The notes under the pieces are model-generated. The model was not told the DNA's origin and did not search any database. It saw nothing but the letters and a program-made list of their open reading frames with translations. Below, in pieces: positions 1 to 5,560 of a stretch of 6,719 nt of DNA. This stretch comes from Candidatus Woesearchaeota archaeon. Its GTDB lineage: Archaea; Nanobdellota; Nanobdellia; Woesearchaeales; GW2011-AR4. The stretch is from contig JACPMU010000082.1 of NCBI GenBank assembly GCA_016185865.1, positions 1 to 6,719 on the forward strand, read 5' to 3'. The first letter of the stretch is position 1. Every line of letters starts with the position of its first letter. Both the position numbers and the translations under genes were made by a program.

Positions 1-452
1 AATCTCTGGTTTGTTTTTGTGAAAAACATGAACAAAGGGTCCAGAACCCACAGCAAGACAAAAGGAAATATCGGAATAAACACAAGATTTCTTGCAATCA
101 GCTGCCATGCCTTTAATTCCTTATTGTCACTAATAACATAAACCTTCATGAGCATCTTTCCTATTGTCTGCGACATTTTGTTTTCCAGCATAAAAAAATA
201 CAATATTATCAAAACGGACATGATAAATGAAGCTGATGTAAGGAAGCTTGTGTAATTTGCGCTGCTGCTCAAAAGCCTGTATGCCTCTGAAAAGGAATAA
301 TCCTTTGGAACTATGTTTTGGAACAGGCTCCTGAACGGAAACAGCACAATAAGGTTAATTATTGCCATGTCTATGAAAAAAGCAGCAATCCTTTTCCACA
401 GCAAAGCAGGCCCTATGAATGTGCTCTCTTTCGGAAGGTTCAGCCTTTTCAT
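1..452 (-). CDS. RDD-family membrane protein, partial (3' end outside window)
   Basis: The ATG at 452-450 opens a minus-strand frame that runs without a stop for 150 codons to the left edge, so the C-terminus is missing. Near the N-terminus, residues 19-32 read LWKRIAAFFIDMAI, the arginine/aspartate signature at the start of the first membrane helix that names the RDD family (R21, D28). A helix follows at about 26-40, a second at about 74-90, then the typical second RDD motif SQTIGKMLMKVYV (94-106, usually GKTIGKxLxGLxVV) and a third hydrophobic stretch at about 122-143. RDD proteins are integral membrane proteins of mostly unknown role; some have been linked to ion transport, but nothing here specifies a substrate. 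The start is supported by a TATA box 24 nt upstream. The gene diverges from the aIF1A gene with 91 bp between starts. Confidence 0.85.
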   Translation of the reverse strand, partial: MKRLNLPKESTFIGPALLWKRIAAFFIDMAIINLIVLFPFRSLFQNIVPKDYSFSEAYRLLSSSANYTSFLTSASFIMSVLIILYFFMLENKMSQTIGKMLMKVYVISDNKELKAWQLIARNLVFIPIFPFVLLWVLDPLFMFFTKTNQR

Positions 453-475
453 TGCTTTTTGGAAAATAAGCGCTG

Positions 476-485
476 TTTATATAAA
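476..485 (-). promoter_or_regulatory. TATA box of the RDD gene
   Basis: The minus strand reads TTTATATAAA here, ending 24 nt before the ATG at 452. That spacing puts transcription start at or next to the start codon, as expected for a leaderless archaeal mRNA. Confidence 0.6.
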
Positions 486-511
486 TTTGTGTTATTTGTG
501 TTTATAGAAAC

Positions 512-519
512 ATATATAA
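512..519 (+). promoter_or_regulatory. TATA box of the aIF1A gene
   Basis: ATATATAA lies 25 nt before the ATG at 544, which predicts a leaderless or nearly leaderless transcript. It sits back to back with the RDD promoter (476-485). Confidence 0.6.
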
Positions 520-543
520 ACAATCCAAAATTAAGATTTATTA

Positions 544-888
544 ATGAGCAGGAAGAAGGAAGAGCAGCAAAAGCAGGAGCAGTTGCAGCAGGAGATATCA
601 AGAATCCATCTTCCAAGAGGCAGGGAGACTTTCGGGATTATCGAGCAGAGGCTCGGAGGATCAAGGATGAGGGTGAGATGCCTGGACAACAAAACAAGAA
701 TCTGCAGAATCCCGGGAAGGCTGACAAGGCGCTTATGGGTAAGAGAAGGCGACATTGTGATTGTTGAGCCATGGGAATACTCTGGAGATGAAAAAGGAGA
801 CATTATATACAAGTATACCCCAACGCAGACATCTTTTCTAAGGAAAAAGGGGCATCTGAAGCAGCTTTCGGATTTCGAGGAATTCTGA
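544..888 (+). CDS. eif1a: Archaeal translation initiation factor 1A (aIF1A)
   Basis: The 114-residue product matches archaeal/eukaryotic IF1A throughout. A charged N-terminal tail (about 1-18, rich in K, E and Q) precedes the S1/OB-fold (about 19-92), with LPRGRETFGII (23-33), GGSRMRVRCLD (38-48), RIPGRLTRRLWVREGDIVIV (55-74) and GDEKGDIIYKYT (81-92). A short C-terminal tail ends in acidic and aromatic residues (SDFEEF). The length is normal for archaea (about 100-115). The factor binds the small ribosomal subunit at the A site and helps initiator tRNA delivery and start-site selection; it is the counterpart of bacterial IF1. The start is fixed by a TATA box 25 nt upstream and by the standard MSRKK-type N-terminus. 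It is monocistronic as far as can be seen, because the next plus-strand gene has its own promoter. Confidence 0.97.
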   Translation: MSRKKEEQQKQEQLQQEISRIHLPRGRETFGIIEQRLGGSRMRVRCLDNKTRICRIPGRLTRRLWVREGDIVIVEPWEYSGDEKGDIIYKYTPTQTSFLRKKGHLKQLSDFEEF

Positions 889-914
889 TTTTATTACCAC
901 TACACAATAGAAAT

Positions 915-924
915 ATTTAAATAT
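915..924 (+). promoter_or_regulatory. TATA box of the four-TM / Ada-like protein gene
   Basis: ATTTAAATAT is centred about 25 nt before the ATG codons at 944 and 947. This supports an ATG start rather than the upstream in-frame TTG at 929, which would lie only about 5 nt after the box. Confidence 0.5.
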
Positions 925-943
925 CCAATTGAAAAGCTTTGCT

Positions 944-1669
944 ATGATGGAAAAATCAAGCATAAGCTTTATTGCAATGAGCCTTGCGCTTCTTTTTGTA
1001 TTAGTGGGGTTTATCATAATTGTGTTTGACCTGAGCGGGCTTATGTTCGTGTTCGAGCTTATACTTTTGCTTATCTTTATTTTTCTCTCAGCCTTTGCAA
1101 TGCTCACTGTCCACAGCAATGAAAAAAGAGGCTGGACAACGCTTGGTGCAACACTGGTTTTGCTGATACTGGACACTTTTTTTCTTTTTCTCCTTACAGG
1201 ATTATTTGGAACTGCGCACATCACAACAATTGTATTTTCCTTTATAGCCTTGTTTATAGTATTCATAAACCTAAGGATTGCAAGGGACGATGAAAGCGAG
1301 GCAGTTGATGACGAGCCTGTAAAGGAATACTACCCGTATGCTGAAAAGCCCGAGGAGAAGCCTGAAATATCAAAAGACGAGCTTAAGCAGGAAATCAAGG
1401 AAGAGGTCAAGGAAGAAGTAAAGGAAGAAATTAAGAAGGAGATGGAAGAGGAAAAAGCCCCTGAAAAGGCTGAGGTTAAAAAAGCTGAAATAAGGATTAA
1501 ATCAAGGAAAACAGTAATGCCGAAGTTTGTTGCAAGCGCAGAAACAAAAAAATTCCACACTTCAAAATGCGGCTGGGCCCGCTTAATGAAGAGAAAAAAC
1601 AAGATATTCTTTAACTCAAGGAAAAGGGCGCAGAAAGCAGGCTTCAAGGCCCACGAGTGCGTTAAGTAG
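944..1669 (+). CDS. Four-TM membrane protein with charged coiled coil and C-terminal Ada-like Cys/His domain
   Basis: The product is 241 residues from the ATG at 944 (the ATG at 947 is equally possible). It has three parts. Four hydrophobic helices lie at about 8-28, 33-54, 67-88 and 92-111. A very acidic and basic segment at about 112-188 contains a run of KEEVKEEIKKE-type heptads (about 148-171) that should form a coiled coil. A basic C-terminal module (about 193-241) starts KFVASAETKKFH and continues with TSKCGWA, FFNSRKRAQKAGF and HEC. The last module resembles the small Ada-type metal-binding fold (FVAS..KFH...C.WA...F.S...A...G...C), with H205, C209, H237 and C239 as candidate ligands. 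Related modules are often attached to nucleases or membrane proteins, but the role here is unknown. The basic residues after helix 4 suggest that the coiled coil and C-terminal domain face the cytoplasm. The stop codon (1667-1669) directly abuts the stop of convergent lspA. Confidence 0.8.
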   Translation: MMEKSSISFIAMSLALLFVLVGFIIIVFDLSGLMFVFELILLLIFIFLSAFAMLTVHSNEKRGWTTLGATLVLLILDTFFLFLLTGLFGTAHITTIVFSFIALFIVFINLRIARDDESEAVDDEPVKEYYPYAEKPEEKPEISKDELKQEIKEEVKEEVKEEIKKEMEEEKAPEKAEVKKAEIRIKSRKTVMPKFVASAETKKFHTSKCGWARLMKRKNKIFFNSRKRAQKAGFKAHECVK

Positions 1670-2113
1670 CTATTTCTTCCACAATAAAATAATTAATAAA
1701 ACAACGCTTATTGTGACAGCGCTGTCCGCTATGTTGAACACAGGCCATATCCTGAAGTCAATGAAATCGGTAACAGCGCCATAAAGCAGCCTGTCAATCA
1801 GGTTTCCAATCGTGCCACCAAGCAATAAGCCAGCAGCAAGCTTCATTGTTTTTTCATTTTCTTTTATTTTTTTCATATAATAAAAAATAACAACAATGAC
1901 CATTGCTGAGAACAACATAAAAAATAAATTTAAGCCCTTGAACAAGCCGAATGCAGAGCCTGTGTTTGTTATATATGTCAGGTGAAAAACATTCTTTATT
2001 ATAGGAATTGACTGGTTTAATTGAAAGCTTTGTTTTATCAGGAATTTTGCCAATTGGTCCAGAATAACAATTAATAATGCAATAGAAAAAACAAAAACAT
2101 TTTTTTTGCTCAT
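1670..2113 (-). CDS. lspA: Lipoprotein signal peptidase (signal peptidase II)
   Basis: The 147-residue protein has the whole LspA motif set: DQLAK (19-23), NTGSAFGL (50-57), GGTIGNLIDR (99-108), VTDFIDF (114-120) and FNIADSAVTI (126-135). The catalytic aspartate pair of this family corresponds to D107 and D130. Four hydrophobic helices (about 6-26, 61-80, 88-106 and 126-145) fit the family topology, and the length is close to the bacterial norm. In bacteria LspA is an inner-membrane aspartic protease that cuts the signal peptide of prolipoproteins just before the lipidated cysteine, after Lgt. The ATG at 2113 is preferred over an in-frame TTG at 2134, because a TATA-like TTTTTATA ends about 24 nt upstream of 2113. 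The stop codon abuts that of the convergent gene. Classical LspA is not part of the usual archaeal gene set, so bacterial origin is plausible. Confidence 0.92.
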   Translation of the reverse strand: MSKKNVFVFSIALLIVILDQLAKFLIKQSFQLNQSIPIIKNVFHLTYITNTGSAFGLFKGLNLFFMLFSAMVIVVIFYYMKKIKENEKTMKLAAGLLLGGTIGNLIDRLLYGAVTDFIDFRIWPVFNIADSAVTISVVLLIILLWKK

Positions 2114-2137
2114 CAAGGAGAAAATTGAAATCAATGT

Positions 2138-2145
2138 ATAAAAAC
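2138..2145 (-). promoter_or_regulatory. TATA-like box of lspA
   Basis: The minus strand reads TTTTTATA about 24 nt upstream of the lspA ATG at 2113. It lies in the 36-bp gap after the upstream gene's stop, so lspA may be transcribed on its own as a leaderless message as well as by read-through. Confidence 0.5.
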
Positions 2146-2149
2146 CTTT

Positions 2150-2545
2150 TCAATAATACCTTCTCTTTCTTGTGTCTTCCTGCTCTCCCCTTGCAATCGC
2201 CTCAATGTTTGCCAGCCTTTGGTTGATGCTTTCCATGGTCGCCCTTAAGGCGTCCAGCTTGCTGGATATGACCTCAAGGTTTTTTGAGGCAATATAATTA
2301 TCGTTTTGGTAGGAAGGCTGCTGAAAGCTAGGCTGGGGCTGGAAAGAAGGCTGTGGCTGAAATCCAGGTTGCTGGAATGAAGGGTATTTTTGGTATGGCT
2401 GCTGCGCTGGCTCAATGCCCATTCCTAAGTCCGGAGAAGGACCACCTAAATCCAACCCTAACTCCTTGTCAAGCCCAAGGTCTTTTCCCAGGTCGTCTAA
2501 ACTGTCTTTTTTCTTCCAGAATGCCAGCTTGCTGAAGAAAGCCAT
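2150..2545 (-). CDS. Q/P-rich small protein with C-terminal coiled coil (unknown function)
   Basis: The 131-residue product has four visible regions. The N-terminus MAFFSKLAFWKKK is aromatic and basic and could be a membrane-touching amphipathic helix. Residues 15-42 are a Gly/Leu/Asp repeat (DDLGKDLGLDKELGLDLG). Residues 47-80 are low complexity, rich in Q, P, F and Y, with a repeated FQPQPS unit. Residues 83-120 form a heptad-bearing helix (KNLEVISSKLDALRATMESINQRLANIEAIA) likely to be a coiled coil, followed by a basic tail ending RKRRYY. There is no cysteine. No enzyme domain is recognised; an adaptor or oligomerising role is only a guess. This is the one gene here with a clear Shine-Dalgarno site (GAGGTG, 2556-2551), 5 nt before the ATG at 2545. 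The lspA start lies 36 bp downstream on the same strand. Confidence 0.8.
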   Translation of the reverse strand: MAFFSKLAFWKKKDSLDDLGKDLGLDKELGLDLGGPSPDLGMGIEPAQQPYQKYPSFQQPGFQPQPSFQPQPSFQQPSYQNDNYIASKNLEVISSKLDALRATMESINQRLANIEAIARGEQEDTRKRRYY

Positions 2546-2550
2546 CTATT

Positions 2551-2588
2551 CACCTCTTTCATAAAACTTATTTGAATTAATATATAAA
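2551..2588 (-). promoter_or_regulatory. Promoter (TATA) and Shine-Dalgarno site of the Q/P-rich protein gene
   Basis: The minus strand has TTTATATATT at 2589-2580 and GAGGTG at 2556-2551. The box is about 35-44 nt from the ATG rather than about 25, which predicts a short leader of roughly 13 nt carrying the ribosome-binding site. This differs from the leaderless arrangement of the neighbours. Confidence 0.6.
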
Positions 2589-2596
2589 CATTTTGA

Positions 2597-2764
2597 TTAA
2601 GCGCCTTTCATCAGCAGAAAATAAATTGCCCCAAGCACCAGAATGGCTGATATTATGAAAAACAGCATCTTAAAGATTTTCTCAAAGAACTTGTGTATGA
2701 GTATCATTGAAACAAGGTAGATCACCACTGCCCCGATTAATATTGAAAATATTGAAAATGCCAT
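2597..2764 (-). CDS. Small two-helix membrane protein, 55 residues (unknown function)
   Basis: The ATG at 2764-2762 opens a 55-codon frame ending in TAA at 2599-2597. The product begins MAFSIFSILIGAVVIYLVSM and has two hydrophobic helices (about 4-23 and 33-52). They are separated by a basic turn HKFFEKIFK (24-32), so the loop probably faces the cytoplasm, with both ends outside. It starts 6 nt after the stop codon of the DNA glycosylase gene, which suggests a shared transcript; no convincing Shine-Dalgarno site precedes it. The family is not recognised. Confidence rests on the clean hydrophobic pattern, the tight coupling and the absence of any competing frame. Confidence 0.6.
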   Translation of the reverse strand: MAFSIFSILIGAVVIYLVSMILIHKFFEKIFKMLFFIISAILVLGAIYFLLMKGA

Positions 2765-2770
2765 TTTCAG

Positions 2771-3469
2771 TCAGGTATTCTTGAAATATTTGCAGTCATT
2801 ATTTACAGGGCACTTTCCGCATAAGGGCTCTTTTTTGCATATGCTCTTGCCCAATTCAACAAGCAAGGCATGGCACTCATTAAATAATCTTTCGCTGTTC
2901 GGAAGGCTTTGCATGAACAGCTTTTGCAGCTCATCATACCCTTCTTCTTTATAGCCAACCCTGTTTAAAATTCTTTTTGTGTACGCGTCAATGACAAACA
3001 CCGGCTTTTTGGCAGCATACAGGATTATTGAGTCAGCTGTTTCAGGCCCGATTCCGTTGACAGACAGCAATTCCTTTCTTAATTTTTTAATGTTGTTTTT
3101 AAAGAATAAACTTAAATTTCCATTGTAATTTTTCAATAAGAAATTACAGAAATTCTTCAGCTTCTTTGCCTTCTGGTTGTGGTAGCCGCTTGATTTGATT
3201 ATTTTTGCTAATTTTTTATTTCTAATATTTTTTATTTTTTTTATGTCAATGAGCTTATTTTTATTGAGATTGATTATTGCCTTTTCAACATTCTTCCAGT
3301 TCGTGTTTTGCGTCAGGATTGCGCCGAAGCAGACTTCCAGCTGCTGTCTTTCGTTTTTTGGCCCGCCGGTATATTCAGGATGCAATTTTCCTGATTCTGT
3401 GACGGGCCACCAGTGTTGTGGACCGAAGTGGGAAAACAAGGAATTGTAGACTAATCTTATCTTATCCAT
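2771..3469 (-). CDS. Endonuclease III-superfamily (HhH-GPD, MagIII-like) DNA glycosylase with [4Fe-4S] cluster
   Basis: The 232-residue protein has the HhH-GPD glycosylase layout. The N-terminal region FGPQHWWPV (15-23) and FGAILTQNTNWKNVEKA (48-64) precede SGYHNQKAKKL (94-104), the helix-hairpin-helix LLSVNGIGPETADSIILYA (134-152) and the catalytic-aspartate segment VFVIDAYTKRIL (157-168, D161). Four cysteines for an iron-sulfur cluster are at C211, C217, C220 and C226 (C-x5-C-x2-C-x5-C; classical EndoIII has x6 in the first gap). The lysine that gives EndoIII its AP-lyase activity (GxGRKTA) is replaced by E143 (GIGPETA). With the QNT and SGFYNQKA-like motifs, this points to the branch containing Helicobacter MagIII, a 3-methyladenine glycosylase. 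I therefore infer a monofunctional base-excision enzyme, perhaps for alkylated bases; substrate is not certain. A TATA box lies 23 nt before the ATG at 3469. Confidence 0.88.
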   Translation of the reverse strand: MDKIRLVYNSLFSHFGPQHWWPVTESGKLHPEYTGGPKNERQQLEVCFGAILTQNTNWKNVEKAIINLNKNKLIDIKKIKNIRNKKLAKIIKSSGYHNQKAKKLKNFCNFLLKNYNGNLSLFFKNNIKKLRKELLSVNGIGPETADSIILYAAKKPVFVIDAYTKRILNRVGYKEEGYDELQKLFMQSLPNSERLFNECHALLVELGKSICKKEPLCGKCPVNNDCKYFKNT

Positions 3470-3491
3470 GATTCTCAGTATAATTGAAAGG

Positions 3492-3500
3492 TTTTTAAAT
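3492..3500 (-). promoter_or_regulatory. TATA box of the DNA glycosylase gene
   Basis: The minus strand reads ATTTAAAAA, ending 23 nt before the ATG at 3469; a leaderless transcript is expected. It lies only about 5 bp from the divergent TATA box at 3506-3513, so the two promoters probably compete for TBP/TFB. Confidence 0.55.
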
Positions 3501-3505
3501 GTGAC

Positions 3506-3513
3506 TATATTAT
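3506..3513 (+). promoter_or_regulatory. TATA box of the 416-residue orphan gene
   Basis: TATATTAT is centred about 25 nt before the ATG at 3535, which fits a leaderless start. A purine-rich GGGG (3523-3526) could act as a weak ribosome-binding site if transcription began earlier. Confidence 0.5.
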
Positions 3514-3534
3514 TACGATATAGGGGTAAATTTT

Positions 3535-4785
3535 ATGATTGCAAAAACTTTGAGCGAAATAGTCAAGCACCCATTAGTTTCAAGAGCGCTTCACAGAAGG
3601 GAACCTATAGAAGATATAATTGAAGAAGCAGTTCTGAGATGGAACCTCCATATGCGAGAATTACATCAAAAAAGAAATCCCGCACCGACGTATATCGAAA
3701 GTCCTGATGGCATTAGGACATATCAAGGAACAGATTACGATTTGCTTTCTCTTATGGGTTTGCTTGGAGCAAGGCACGCAGTGATTAACCTTCCCGTGTA
3801 TGAAGGCATGCGTGAACATTCTTTACAGAGTAATCAAAGAGTTATTGCAAATGAAAACAGGCACGGACAGGTTCTAAGACTTGTATCTCATCTGGAAAGC
3901 CATTCATTTTCAATATTGGTTAGAGACTTCATGGTTAAAGAAACGGGAAAAGATGGCAGGGAAAGAGTTGGTGCGCCAAGAAGCTTTGCAGTTGTTGATG
4001 ATTCAGGCCAGTTGTACCATGGCTTTTCTGCCCTTGAATGGGACGAAAGCCAAGATGAAGCAAGATTCATACAGGAAAAAAAACTCGAAGCTTTTCGAGG
4101 CAACATCAAATTTAGGTATGCTGTCACCCCTTCTCTTGCTATGGCTTTTTATGGACAGCGATATTTAGTGCCAGCAATCATAGAAGCTAGAAGAATAGAC
4201 GAAGTCAGGCATTATAAAGAAGTTGAACAATGGTTAAGGGACAAAGGCGTTAGGCTTCCCCCTCCACCAGATGATGAAAAAGTAGTCTATGTAAAAGAAG
4301 GCCAAAAAGAGTCATTGAAAGTTGAGAATCTTGAAGCAAAGGTGGCTGCCCCAGAAAACTTGTTTACAGGAACATATCCTGTATATGGAATTAAACCATT
4401 TAGTAAAGGAGAAAAACCGAAATTAAAGCGCTATACAAGCATGCCAACTACAAGGGAAGGAAGACAGGAAGTTTTGCGATATTGCTTATGGCATATTAAA
4501 AAATTAACTTACAAATATGGGCCTATGATAAGAGTGCCAACAAGAGTGGTTGAATTGGCTTTTTTCCTTTACGGATTTAAAAGTCCTGACAGGGAAAACG
4601 GAACAGAGTTAAAACCAGGATGGAAAGTCCCTGAATGGGAAAGGGATCACAAAGAAAAACCAAGATCTAGAATAAAATGGAATAAAATGGATTTGGGAAA
4701 TGTTCAGCTTTTGTATAGAATAAGAGAATCAACAGTTTATAGGAGAGCACAAACTATACCAGTTTATCTAAATAATGGAAGCTGA
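3535..4785 (+). CDS. Unrecognised 416-residue soluble protein
   Basis: I do not recognise this family. The product has no signal peptide or membrane helix and one cysteine (C317). A predicted two-part architecture: residues 1-230 look globular, with an N-terminal helical stretch (MIAKTLSEIVKHPL..), a His-rich segment at 110-123 (RHGQVLRLVSHLESH), a beta-rich part RSFAVVDDSGQLYHGFSALEWD (149-170) and a helix at 213-238. A proline/charged linker (LPPPPDDEK, 241-249) leads to a strongly basic C-terminal part (about 285-416) rich in K, R, W and Y. That basic part could bind nucleic acid, but this is inference only. Lysine is written mostly as AAA, and CGA arginine codons occur, somewhat unlike the neighbouring ribosomal genes. 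The 3' end overlaps the convergent 243-residue orphan gene by 22 bp. It reads as accessory cargo inserted between housekeeping genes. Confidence 0.85.
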   Translation: MIAKTLSEIVKHPLVSRALHRREPIEDIIEEAVLRWNLHMRELHQKRNPAPTYIESPDGIRTYQGTDYDLLSLMGLLGARHAVINLPVYEGMREHSLQSNQRVIANENRHGQVLRLVSHLESHSFSILVRDFMVKETGKDGRERVGAPRSFAVVDDSGQLYHGFSALEWDESQDEARFIQEKKLEAFRGNIKFRYAVTPSLAMAFYGQRYLVPAIIEARRIDEVRHYKEVEQWLRDKGVRLPPPPDDEKVVYVKEGQKESLKVENLEAKVAAPENLFTGTYPVYGIKPFSKGEKPKLKRYTSMPTTREGRQEVLRYCLWHIKKLTYKYGPMIRVPTRVVELAFFLYGFKSPDRENGTELKPGWKVPEWERDHKEKPRSRIKWNKMDLGNVQLLYRIRESTVYRRAQTIPVYLNNGS

Positions 4786-5495
4786 GTTTTTTCTTGCTGA
4801 GCTGGATTACCATAACGTGATACCAGCCTGTCGTATAAAACATCCACTCTTTTGTGCCCCCATTTTTCAAAACCATCTGGAAGCTTTGCCCTGTGTGCTT
4901 TGTAGAATTCGACAACAAACTGCTTTCCCCTTAATCTTTGTTCTATTCTTGCAGGATCAGTTATTCCATAAAACATGCCTTGCAAACCTTTTTTGTCCAA
5001 ATTGTCAAAATGAAGTGGAAGAGGCATGCCATTTTCTTCGTGGTAGCTTTCGAGCCATATCCTGTATGCATTCTCGCTGTTCCCAAGCTTTGGGCGCTCC
5101 AAAAGCGGGCTTTTCTTTTCCTTAAGTTGCACTATAAAATTATCAACTAGCCCGTTTATGCACTCAACACTTGTTGCCAGAGGCTGAAGCAAAATTGAGC
5201 TTTTGTCTTTTTCTTCAACAAAGTAACCTTGCGTTGCCAATGCCTCAGCTGCATTTTGATAAACACTATGTAAAGGTGCCCTTTGACCATCTGTTAAAAA
5301 AAACTTACCTTTCAAGCGAGGCTCTTCATTTTCCCTCTTTCTATTAGCCCAGTCATAATTGAAATAGTTCGCTGTTAAACCACTACTATCCTGCACTAAA
5401 ACAAGTTCCAAAGCTTCTCCAATGCTCCTACCAGCTTCGTATATTTCTCTAGGTATGCCCGCTAGTAATAAAACCCTTTTGTCAAGCGTGTCCAT
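4764..5495 (-). CDS. Unrecognised 243-residue protein ending in a clamp-binding-like QLPLFR
   Basis: I do not recognise this family. The ATG at 5495 is backed by TTTATAAA about 23 nt upstream (leaderless). The product is soluble and mixed in charge, with no membrane helix and one cysteine (C112). Visible blocks are a hydrophobic N-terminus (RVLLLAGIPREIYEAGRSIGEAL would pass as helix-turn-helix-like or simply helical, unproven), FFLTDGQRAPLHSVYQNAAEALATQGYFVEE (65-95), MPLPLHFDNLDKKGLQGMFYGITDPARIEQRL (157-188) and a basic aromatic C-terminal part (KWGHKRVDVLYDRLVSRYG, 211-229). The last residues are EKTQLPLFR. QL[SD]LF-type pentapeptides bind the bacterial sliding clamp, and KTQLPLFR also partly fits the PCNA-binding PIP box (L at position 4, F at 7), so contact with a clamp is possible. 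The C-terminus is encoded in the 22-bp overlap with the convergent gene. Confidence 0.82.
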   Translation of the reverse strand: MDTLDKRVLLLAGIPREIYEAGRSIGEALELVLVQDSSGLTANYFNYDWANRKRENEEPRLKGKFFLTDGQRAPLHSVYQNAAEALATQGYFVEEKDKSSILLQPLATSVECINGLVDNFIVQLKEKKSPLLERPKLGNSENAYRIWLESYHEENGMPLPLHFDNLDKKGLQGMFYGITDPARIEQRLRGKQFVVEFYKAHRAKLPDGFEKWGHKRVDVLYDRLVSRYGNPAQQEKTQLPLFR

Positions 5496-5517
5496 AGTAT
5501 TCTAAAGATTTCCACCC

Positions 5518-5525
5518 TTTATAAA
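5518..5525 (-). promoter_or_regulatory. TATA box of the 243-residue orphan gene
   Basis: TTTATAAA lies 23 nt from the ATG at 5495. The gene thus has its own promoter in the 65-bp gap after rps8e and need not depend on read-through from it. Confidence 0.6.
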
Positions 5526-5560
5526 TCTTTCCATTTTTAACTATTAGTTAGTAACAACAC

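Noticed and set aside
318..767. A long plus-strand frame across the start of the aIF1A gene
   Set aside because: It overlaps the RDD gene antisense and the aIF1A gene in another frame, and shows no family similarity.
929..943. TTG start that would add five residues to the four-TM protein
   Set aside because: It lies only about 5 nt after the TATA box; ATG at 944 or 947 fits the leaderless spacing.
838..1266. A 142-codon minus-strand frame opposite the four-TM protein
   Set aside because: It is the antisense of hydrophobic helices; the plus-strand gene explains the sequence.
2114..2134. TTG start that would add seven residues to LspA
   Set aside because: The TATA-like box at 2138-2145 is too close to 2134, and family N-termini fit the ATG at 2113.
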